Shown here piece after piece: positions 1-4,733 of a DNA stretch of 5,253 nt; the first letter of the stretch is position 1; each line of letters starts with the position of its first letter. The translations under genes were made by a program, and so were the position numbers. The notes beneath the pieces are model-generated. The model was not told the origin of the DNA. It was given only the letters and a program-made list of their open reading frames with translations, and did no database searches. Source of the stretch: Actinomycetes bacterium (GTDB lineage: Bacteria; Actinomycetota; Actinomycetes; Actinomycetales; Microbacteriaceae); the NCBI GenBank assembly GCA_023432305.1, contig JAEYUT010000153.1:1-5253 (forward strand). The letters are read 5' to 3'.

Positions 1-60
1 CGCGATGCCGCCGCCCATGTAGCCCGCTCCGACGATGGCGAGCCGTGCGTATCGCTTCAC
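1..60 (-). CDS. 3-hydroxyacyl-CoA dehydrogenase family protein, N-terminal fragment
   Basis: Only the first 20 codons are in the window; the gene runs off the left edge. The reading begins at a GTG (60-58) and gives VKRYARLAIVGAGYMGGGIA. It contains the glycine-rich motif GAGYMGGGIA, the Rossmann-fold NAD-binding signature (GxGxMGxGIA) that opens 3-hydroxyacyl-CoA / 3-hydroxybutyryl-CoA dehydrogenases. Members oxidise a 3-hydroxyacyl-CoA to the 3-oxoacyl-CoA with NAD+ in the cytoplasm. An AAAGGAG Shine-Dalgarno (RC of 73-79) lies about 12 nt upstream and supports the GTG. The gene is divergent from the TRAP transporter genes and shares a control region with them, so the enzyme may act on what the transporter brings in (inference). 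A related beta-hydroxyacid dehydrogenase is possible, but those usually read GLGxMGxxMA. The family call is fairly firm; the exact substrate is unknown. Confidence 0.72.
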   Translation of the reverse strand, partial: MKRYARLAIVGAGYMGGGIA

Positions 61-129
61 TGGTGTGTCTCTCTCCTTTGAGTGCGGACGGTGCTCAGCG
101 CTTCGCAATTGCGCCATCCGACTTCGAAC

Positions 130-158
130 ATCTTGCATTCAGATAGAACACTGGTCAA
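130..158 (-). promoter_or_regulatory. Candidate promoter for the divergent dehydrogenase gene
   Basis: Read on the minus strand, a -35-like TTGACC (158-153) is followed after 17 bp by CAAGAT (135-130), a poor -10 match. Transcription would start near 123 and give a leader of about 60 nt before the GTG at 60. The -35 lies inside the first TGGTNNACCA palindrome (152-161), which would fit repression. A second TTGACG lies a little further upstream (172-167), so the choice of -35 is uncertain. Confidence 0.33.
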
Positions 159-163
159 CCACT
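150..163. promoter_or_regulatory. Candidate GntR/FadR-type operator, copy 1
   Basis: ACTGGTCAACCACT contains the 10-bp palindrome TGGT-CA-ACCA at 152-161. It differs at a single base from the 14-mer at 248-261. The TNGT...ACNA form is typical of operators bound by GntR-family regulators of the FadR type, which often control organic-acid uptake and catabolism genes. It overlaps the candidate -35 of the minus-strand dehydrogenase gene. The regulator itself is not in the window; the family assignment is inferred from the motif alone. Confidence 0.55.
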
Positions 164-216
164 GATCGTCAAGTCGCCCGGATTTCTAGGGTTCTGATGA
201 ATCACCTTGCGCCTTG

Positions 217-245
217 TTGCGCATTATTGGTAAACCACTTAGGTT
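217..245 (+). promoter_or_regulatory. Candidate promoter of the TRAP transporter genes
   Basis: A -35-like TTGCGC (217-222) and a -10 TAGGTT (240-245, fitting the actinobacterial TANNNT form) are separated by exactly 17 bp. The start would be near 252, giving a leader of about 68 nt before the ATG at 320. The palindrome at 228-237 lies in the spacer and the one at 250-259 covers the predicted start point. This is the arrangement expected for a repressed promoter. An extra TTGCGC lies 10 bp upstream of the -35 (207-212). Confidence 0.5.
228..239. promoter_or_regulatory. Candidate GntR/FadR-type operator, copy 2
   Basis: TGGTAAACCACT holds the palindrome TGGT-AA-ACCA at 228-237, with the same CT extension as the other two copies. 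It lies between the -35 and -10 of the candidate TRAP promoter. Its start is 22 bp from that of copy 3, about two helical turns, so proteins on both sites would face the same side of the DNA. Confidence 0.52.
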
Positions 246-247
246 CA

Positions 248-261
248 ACTGGTCGACCACT
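248..261. promoter_or_regulatory. Candidate GntR/FadR-type operator, copy 3
   Basis: ACTGGTCGACCACT holds the perfect 10-bp palindrome TGGT-CG-ACCA at 250-259 and matches copy 1 at 13 of 14 positions. It covers the predicted transcription start of the TRAP genes, so bound protein would be expected to block initiation. Regulator identity is inferred from motif form only. Confidence 0.57.
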
Positions 262-319
262 TCCGGGTGGTTCGCCCCGTAGCGCCGTTCCACCCGAACG
301 CTTTCAAAGGAGATCGCAC

Positions 320-946
320 ATGTCCGACGACGATCGCTGGATCGCCCAGCCAGCGAACATGACCAAGGGATTCCTCGCCGGCGTGGACCGCGTGATCGCG
401 ATCCTCTGCATCGTCGGGTTCTCGACGATGGCCGTCGTCATCGCCATCCAGGTGGTCGCGCGCTACGCGTTCAACAGCCCCACGATCTGGTCCGAGGAGC
501 TCGCGATCAGCCTCTTCGTGTGGTCGACCATGCTCGCCATCCCACTCGGCCTGCGCCGCGGCGAACACCTCACGCTCGACGTGCTCGGCAAGTACCTGCC
601 GCCCAAGATCACCCGGTGGGTGGCCCTCATCACCGCCCTCGTGACGGGCGCCGTGATGCTCTTCCTCGGCTACCTCACCCTCAGCCTCCTCGGCCCCGCC
701 GACCGCCAGCTGCTCGCGGGCATCGCAGGCGGACTCGGCATCCAGGCGAAGGTGTCGTGGGTCTACCTCGCTGTGCCCGTCGGCGGCGTGCTGTCGGCGA
801 TCTTCGCCACCGAGCGCGCCATCCAGTTCTTCCGCGGACGCCTCGACGCGCTCGTGGTCGACGCCGACCAGGCTGTCATCGACGAGCTCGACGCCGACCT
901 CGGCGACTCGGGCACCGCCTCCACCCCGTCCACGAAGGAGAACTGA
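320..946 (+). CDS. TRAP transporter small permease subunit (DctQ family)
   Basis: Encodes a 208-residue membrane protein, the small subunit of a tripartite ATP-independent periplasmic (TRAP) transporter. Such transporters use an ion gradient, usually Na+, to import organic acids delivered by a binding protein. Four hydrophobic segments are visible at about 25-47, 58-78, 100-124 and 146-163. Family hallmarks are QVVARY (44-49), WSEELA (57-62) and GLRRGEHLTLD (77-87). An AAAGGAGA Shine-Dalgarno at 306-313 sits 6 nt before the ATG at 320 and fixes the start. The frame is open further upstream, but that part crosses the promoter and operators and is not coding. The stop is 2 nt before the start of the large subunit, so the two are co-transcribed. 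The tail after segment 4 (about 172-208) is hydrophilic and acidic, longer than in many DctQ proteins. No DctP gene adjoins it here. Confidence 0.93.
   Translation: MSDDDRWIAQPANMTKGFLAGVDRVIAILCIVGFSTMAVVIAIQVVARYAFNSPTIWSEELAISLFVWSTMLAIPLGLRRGEHLTLDVLGKYLPPKITRWVALITALVTGAVMLFLGYLTLSLLGPADRQLLAGIAGGLGIQAKVSWVYLAVPVGGVLSAIFATERAIQFFRGRLDALVVDADQAVIDELDADLGDSGTASTPSTKEN
935..940 (+). promoter_or_regulatory. Ribosome binding site of dctM inside the end of dctQ
   Basis: AAGGAG lies within the last codons of the small subunit gene, 8 nt before the GTG at 949. It decides the GTG start of the large subunit, because the open frame otherwise extends far upstream through dctQ. Confidence 0.85.
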
Positions 947-948
947 CC

Positions 949-2208
949 GTGGGATACGCACTCGGCATCGGCTTCGCCGTTCTGCTCATCCTCGGGCTGC
1001 CCATCGGCATCGCGCTCGCCCTCAGCTCGATGCTCGGCCTCGAGCTCTTCTCCTCCGTGCCCCTCGAGATCGCCGCGCAGCGCATGATCGCCGGCGTGCG
1101 CAGCTTCCCGCTGCTCGCGATCCCGCTCTATGTGCTCGCCGGCTCGCTCATGAACGCGTCGGGCATCACCCAGCGCCTCATCGACTTCGCCCGCGTGCTC
1201 GTCGGCCCCATCCGCGGCGGCCTCGGACACGTGACCGTGCTCACGACCGCGATCTTCGGCGGCATCTCCGGCTCGCAGGTGGCAGACACCTCGAGCGTCG
1301 GGCGCATCATGATCCCGCAGATGGTGCAGCGCGGATACGCTCCTCGGTACGCCGTCTCGCTCATGGCGACCGCGGGAGCGATGTTCGTGACCATCCCGCC
1401 GTCGATCAACCTGATCGTCTACGGCGTGCTCGCCCAGGCATCCATCTCCGACCTGTTCTTCTACGGCCTCATCATCGGTCTCGTCTTCGTGGCGACGCTC
1501 CTCATCGTCGGCTACATCGTCGCCGTCGTGAAGAAGCAGCCTGCCGAGCGCCGCGCCACCTGGCCTGAGGCGTGGACCGCTCTCCGCCGTGCCCTGTGGT
1601 CCCTGCTGCTGCCCGTCGTCATCATCGGCGGCATCCGGCTCGGCATCTTCACCCCCACCGAGGGTGGCGCCGTCGCGGTGATCCTGGCTGTGCTCATCGG
1701 CTTCGCGATCCACCGCGAGATGAACATGCGCAAGTTCATGAAGGCGCTTCTCGAGTCGTCGATCCTCGTCGGCGTGATCATGCTCGTGATCGCCGCGGCG
1801 CAGATCTACTCGTGGGCCCTCGTCTCGGGTCAGATCCCGCAGCAGATCTCGAAGTGGCTGCTCGGACTCACCGACAACCCGCTGATCATCCTCCTGCTCA
1901 TCAACATCCTGATCCTCGTGATCGGAACGGTGATGGAGGGCAACGCCGCGCTCATCGTGTTCGTGCCGCTGCTGCTGCCCGTGGCGACCGCGGTCGGAAT
2001 CGATCCGGTGCACCTCGGCCTCATCATGGTCGTGAACCTCGGCATCGGTCTGCTCACGCCGCCCGTCGGGCTGTGTCTGCTGGTGTCGTGCAAGATCGGC
2101 AAGATCACGGTCTCGCAGGCGATCCCCGCGATGCTCCCGTGGTTCGGGCTCTGCCTCGCGTTCCTGTTCGGAGTGACCTACCTGCCGGTCATCTTCGGCT
2201 GGTTCTAG
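949..2208 (+). CDS. TRAP transporter large permease subunit (DctM family)
   Basis: Encodes a 419-residue, almost wholly hydrophobic protein of usual DctM length (about 425). It is the substrate- and ion-translocating subunit of the TRAP transporter and pairs with DctQ in the cytoplasmic membrane. Signature stretches are FPLLAIPLYVLAGSLM (53-68), FGGISGSQVAD (103-113), IPPSINLIVYG (149-159), FTPTEGG (234-240) and TPPVGLCL (370-377). The first and second halves show the repeat-like pattern of the family, each with a proline-rich re-entrant region. The start is the GTG at 949, supported by AAGGAG 8 nt upstream and a spacing of 2 nt from the dctQ stop; the open frame upstream overlaps dctQ and is a shadow. 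The substrate is unknown, because specificity lies mainly in the missing DctP protein. The divergent hydroxyacyl-CoA dehydrogenase suggests a carboxylic acid (inference). Confidence 0.95.
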   Translation: MGYALGIGFAVLLILGLPIGIALALSSMLGLELFSSVPLEIAAQRMIAGVRSFPLLAIPLYVLAGSLMNASGITQRLIDFARVLVGPIRGGLGHVTVLTTAIFGGISGSQVADTSSVGRIMIPQMVQRGYAPRYAVSLMATAGAMFVTIPPSINLIVYGVLAQASISDLFFYGLIIGLVFVATLLIVGYIVAVVKKQPAERRATWPEAWTALRRALWSLLLPVVIIGGIRLGIFTPTEGGAVAVILAVLIGFAIHREMNMRKFMKALLESSILVGVIMLVIAAAQIYSWALVSGQIPQQISKWLLGLTDNPLIILLLINILILVIGTVMEGNAALIVFVPLLLPVATAVGIDPVHLGLIMVVNLGIGLLTPPVGLCLLVSCKIGKITVSQAIPAMLPWFGLCLAFLFGVTYLPVIFGWF

Positions 2209-2222
2209 AACCCCCAGCACAC

Positions 2223-2260
2223 AGGGCGCTGGCTGGACCTCGCGGTCCGGTCAGCGCCCT
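2223..2260 (+). terminator. Terminator-like hairpin after the TRAP genes
   Basis: Arms 2223-2239 and 2244-2260 pair over 17 bp (two G-U pairs when read on the plus strand) around a TCGC tetraloop. The stem is GC-rich and begins 14 nt after the dctM stop. The following CTCTGTCAT is only weakly U-rich, as is common in high-GC actinobacteria. It probably ends dctQ-dctM transcription and may also slow transcription from the opposite side. Confidence 0.75.
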
Positions 2261-2269
2261 CTGTCATCC

Positions 2270-2325
2270 GAGGTGTCACTTCCTGCCGCTTCGGGGCATG
2301 GGGAAGCGGCAGGAAGTGACACCTC
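2270..2325. repeat. Perfect 23-bp inverted repeat between convergent genes
   Basis: Arms 2270-2292 and 2303-2325 are perfect reverse complements over 23 bp, with a 10-nt G-rich loop (2293-2302). The left arm begins GAGGTGTCACTTCC. The right arm overlaps the TGA stop (2326-2324) of the minus-strand small membrane protein gene, so in that gene's mRNA the stem begins at the stop codon. Position suggests a terminator for that gene, yet neither side has a clear U-tract. The absence of any mismatch is unusual and is also compatible with a REP-like or small mobile palindrome. Confidence 0.8.
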
Positions 2326-2611
2326 AGTGAGGGTCGAGGGTGATGCGGATGCGGACGCGCCCCGACTCGAGGTCGAGCGGGCCATCGCCGGGGACGGGCG
2401 CGGGAGCGGGCAGCTCGGTCTGCTGCTGCAGCTCGCGCTGGGCTTCATGGCGCGTGGGCGCGAAGACCTCGTCGAGCGCGCCGACGGCACCTCCCGCGCC
2501 GGTGCTGTGACCGCGGCCGCTGCCGCGCAACTCGATCCAGCCGCGCCACTGCGCGATCGCGATGCCGGCGGCGAAGAGGACGCCGAGCGTCAACCATCCG
2601 AACCAGGGCAT
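2324..2611 (-). CDS. Small one-TM membrane protein of unknown function
   Basis: A 95-residue hypothetical protein. Residues about 5-22 (WLTLGVLFAAGIAIAQW) form one transmembrane segment. A short Gly/Ser linker (about 30-44) follows, and then a hydrophilic tail. The tail contains DEVFAPTRHEAQREL (47-61), helical in character, and the proline-rich PAPAPVPGDGPLDLESG (68-84). This pattern looks conserved in style, as in actinobacterial small membrane proteins, but I do not recognise a named family. The long plus-strand frame across this region is its antisense shadow. No Shine-Dalgarno precedes the ATG at 2611; instead a TACTCT hexamer lies 7 nt upstream, which suggests a leaderless mRNA. It is separated by a terminator-like hairpin from the upstream operon and is probably an independent housekeeping gene of the chromosome rather than part of the catabolic locus (inference). 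Confidence 0.75.
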   Translation of the reverse strand: MPWFGWLTLGVLFAAGIAIAQWRGWIELRGSGRGHSTGAGGAVGALDEVFAPTRHEAQRELQQQTELPAPAPVPGDGPLDLESGRVRIRITLDPH

Positions 2612-2618
2612 GCGCGCC

Positions 2619-2624
2619 AGAGTA
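2619..2624 (-). promoter_or_regulatory. Candidate -10 box for a leaderless transcript
   Basis: On the minus strand TACTCT (TANNNT) ends 7 nt before the A of the ATG at 2611. This is the spacing at which transcription would start on the start codon itself. Together with the lack of a Shine-Dalgarno it fits the leaderless genes common in actinobacteria. No clear -35 was identified. Confidence 0.5.
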
Positions 2625-2651
2625 CGGGAGCCAGCAGAACAGGGGCTGGAT

Positions 2652-2682
2652 GCCCGCCCAGGTTCCCTGAACCCGGGCGGGC
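2652..2682 (-). terminator. Terminator-like hairpin after the flavin reductase gene
   Basis: Arms 2652-2665 and 2669-2682 pair over 14 positions around a 3-nt loop. The one imperfect position (2660/2674) is a G-U pair on the minus-strand RNA but an A-C mismatch on the plus strand, so the structure fits minus-strand transcription. It lies about 29 nt after the stop at 2711 and before the small membrane protein gene. Two smaller hairpins stand next to it: 2685-2690 with 2698-2703, and 2711-2717 with 2723-2729, the latter over the stop codon. There is no clear U-tract. Confidence 0.62.
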
Positions 2683-2710
2683 GAGGCGGCCTGCGGAGCC
2701 GCCGATCAGA

Positions 2711-3310
2711 TCAGCCGGGGAACGGCTGACGTTCGGTGATCTCGCCGAGGGTCGCATACTTCGGTCCCCCCAGTCGGCCGATCGGCCGCAGACGCTCGGA
2801 GATGATGCGCGCCCCGTCGAGGATCGAATCCTCGACGTGCCATCCGATGACGCGGCCCACAACGAACTCGTCGCCGTTGTCGCCGAACTCGACCGTGCGC
2901 TCGTGGCGGCACTCCATCGCGATCGGGGCAGCGGCGAGGCGGGGAACCCCGACCAGACGCGACGCCGCGACCTCCAGCCCGAGGGCGTCGACCTCGCTTT
3001 CGCCCGCGCCGAGGAACTCGGAGCTGGCGTGCAGCTGATCGAGGAGCGTCTCGTCGGCGATGTGCACCACGAACTCACCGTCCTCGTGGATGTTGCGGAC
3101 CGTGTCCTTGCGTTCACCGCCGCGGAGGTTCGCCGTGAATCCCACCATCGGCGGATGCTGGCTCACCCACGCGAAGGCGCTGAAGGGTGCGAGGTTGACG
3201 GGCTTCGGAGCGACCCCCGACGCGATCCAGGCGATCGGCCGGGGAACCACCGCCCCGTTCAGGAACCGGTAGGTGTCGTCGCGGTCGAGGCCGGCGGCGT
3301 CGACGAACAT
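2711..3310 (-). CDS. Flavin reductase-like FMN-binding split-barrel protein
   Basis: A 199-residue cytoplasmic protein of the flavin reductase-like domain family (DIM6/NTAB, flavoredoxin type). Members bind FMN in a split barrel; some reduce flavin with NAD(P)H for a partner monooxygenase and others act as redox enzymes themselves. Characteristic stretches are RPIAW (24-28), NLAPFSAFAWVSQHPPMVGF (39-58), KDTVRNI (68-74), GEFVVHI (78-84) and, near the C-terminus, RLRPIGRLGGPKYATL (173-188). Length is normal for the family. The ATG at 3310 lies 12 nt after the MmgE/PrpD stop. There is no strong Shine-Dalgarno (only a GAGG about 10 nt upstream), so translation may be coupled to the gene before it. 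It ends an apparent operon with the MmgE/PrpD protein and an ABC permease. Its partner enzyme, if any, is not in the window. Confidence 0.88.
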   Translation of the reverse strand: MFVDAAGLDRDDTYRFLNGAVVPRPIAWIASGVAPKPVNLAPFSAFAWVSQHPPMVGFTANLRGGERKDTVRNIHEDGEFVVHIADETLLDQLHASSEFLGAGESEVDALGLEVAASRLVGVPRLAAAPIAMECRHERTVEFGDNGDEFVVGRVIGWHVEDSILDGARIISERLRPIGRLGGPKYATLGEITERQPFPG

Positions 3311-3322
3311 CAGCGCAGCGCC

Positions 3323-4705
3323 TCAGCCGAGGAGGTCGTAGACGTCTGCGACGTTCTCGAGGTCGAGAAGCTGATCCATGACACCCGGCTCGAACGGTCG
3401 GCTGAGGGTCGTGGTGAGCTTCTCGAACTTGCCGCGGAACGCATCCACTCCGCTCTGCCCATCGAGGTGACCGCCCGTCGCGGTGCCCTGGTGCAGTCCG
3501 GTGGCGTCATAGACGTCGATCTGCGCCTGACGGCTGGCGATGCCCTTCGACCCCGCGAAGTCCGGCACGATCTCGACCTCGACCTTGCGGGCCAGCTCGA
3601 TGATGTCGTCGCGGAGGTTGTCGAACGCCTCGGGGTCGGCGTGCCCGAGGGTGAGGGCTGCGGCGATCGAGTACTCGAGCGAGAAGCGGGCGGCGAGGCT
3701 CGTGCCGGGGTCGCCGCGGCCCGTCATGCGCAGACCCAGAGGATCGACGCGGGCGACGATGCGCTCCACGGTGGCGAGGTCGATGCCGTCGACGGCGAGG
3801 CTCGCGTGCACGGCAGGGAAAGCGCGGGCGCAGCAGCTGTACTGCTTGGTGAGGTTCTGCTCGATGAGCAGGCTCGTCGGGTCGAACTCCATGTCGAGAC
3901 CGTGCGGGTCGATGAGCTCGCCCATGACACCCGTGTACGCGATCGCGAAGGCACGACGCGAGCCCACGAGTCCCGCCGTCGACATCGCGACCGCGGTGAC
4001 GCCCATGCTGGCGCCCATGCCCGTGTACGCGTGCTGCACGGTGGCGCCCTCGAGTCCCGCCTCCCAGAGCGTCAGAAGCGGCAGGCTCGATGCGATGAGC
4101 GCGGCGTCTCCGGCATCCGTGCCCAGCAGCGTCGCGACGGCGACCGCGGCGCCGACGGAGGCGATGTTGCCGTGCGGGTGCACGGCCTGGTGCAGACGCA
4201 GCATGTGGAACAGGCGCGCGTCGACCTCGTAGCCGGCGATGAACGCCCGCAGCAGGTCCGCCCCGGAGAGGCGATGCGTCTGGGCGACGGCGAGCGCGGC
4301 CGGCACGATGTGCACCGCCGGGTGACCGCCCATCCCGCCGCCTTCGATGAGCTCGTTGAGCTCGGGGGCGTTGCCGGCCGCGCCGTTGGCGAAGGCCGCC
4401 GCGATCGGGTTGACCCGCAGAGCGGGGTCGTAGGCGAGCTGGGCATCGCCGCCGCCGACATGCCCGAAGAGGCCGTGCGCATCGGTCATGAGCGCGCGGA
4501 ACTCGTCGCGCTCGGATCCCGCCTTGATCACGCCGATCGTGTCGGCGATCACGAGTGCCGCGTGGTCGCGGGTGCGCTGCGGGATGTCCTCGAGTCTCAC
4601 CTGGCTCGCCGCTCGGGCGAACGCCACGAGCTTGTCGGCGAGGGCGGCGATCTCGGCGGGCGGCTGAGCTCCTTCGGTGATCTCACCGAATGCGGTCATG
4701 GTCAT
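3323..4705 (-). CDS. MmgE/PrpD family protein
   Basis: A 460-residue protein of the MmgE/PrpD family, which includes 2-methylcitrate dehydratase, cis-aconitate decarboxylase and iminodisuccinate epimerase. Length is normal. Family landmarks are NPIAAAFANGAAGNAPELNE (99-118), GGHPAVHIVPAALAVAQ (126-142), a YEVDARL helix (159-165), HPHGNIASVGAAVAVATLLG (177-195), LEGATVQHAYTGMGAS (218-233), the KQYSCCARAFPAVHA stretch (287-301) with its lysine and paired cysteines, and the closing lid-domain segment FRGKFEKL (423-430). The usual LDxDD/ELDEG acidic motif before the GHP reads PELNEL (114-119). The ATG at 4705 is chosen because AAGGA (RC of 4713-4717) sits 7 nt upstream; an ATG two codons later is also possible. 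It lies 28 nt after an ABC permease stop and 12 nt before a flavin reductase start. The exact reaction is not known; methylcitrate dehydration is unlikely without prpB/prpC nearby. Confidence 0.9.
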   Translation of the reverse strand: MTMTAFGEITEGAQPPAEIAALADKLVAFARAASQVRLEDIPQRTRDHAALVIADTIGVIKAGSERDEFRALMTDAHGLFGHVGGGDAQLAYDPALRVNPIAAAFANGAAGNAPELNELIEGGGMGGHPAVHIVPAALAVAQTHRLSGADLLRAFIAGYEVDARLFHMLRLHQAVHPHGNIASVGAAVAVATLLGTDAGDAALIASSLPLLTLWEAGLEGATVQHAYTGMGASMGVTAVAMSTAGLVGSRRAFAIAYTGVMGELIDPHGLDMEFDPTSLLIEQNLTKQYSCCARAFPAVHASLAVDGIDLATVERIVARVDPLGLRMTGRGDPGTSLAARFSLEYSIAAALTLGHADPEAFDNLRDDIIELARKVEVEIVPDFAGSKGIASRQAQIDVYDATGLHQGTATGGHLDGQSGVDAFRGKFEKLTTTLSRPFEPGVMDQLLDLENVADVYDLLG

Positions 4706-4733
4706 GATGCGGTCCTTCGGGCTGGGGGCGGGG

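Noticed and set aside
150..261. DasR-type (HutC subfamily) operators
   Set aside because: DasR sites have TGGT and ACCA halves separated by four bases; all three sites here have two bases between the halves.
264..300. Possible attenuator or riboswitch in the TRAP leader
   Set aside because: Two short alternative pairings exist (264-270 with 290-296, and 286-290 with 296-300), but they are only 7 and 5 bp, and nothing resembles a known riboswitch.
35..319. A longer N-terminus for DctQ beginning at 35
   Set aside because: The added part crosses the divergent promoter region and operators, lacks DctQ-like sequence, and the ATG at 320 has a strong Shine-Dalgarno.
520..948. A longer N-terminus for DctM
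   Set aside because: It is an Arg/Pro/His-rich out-of-frame reading of dctQ. The GTG at 949 with AAGGAG gives a protein of normal family length.
763..2220. A 485-codon open frame on the minus strand opposite dctM
   Set aside because: It is an Asp/Glu/His/Arg-rich shadow of the hydrophobic dctM gene, with no domain and no ribosome binding site of note.
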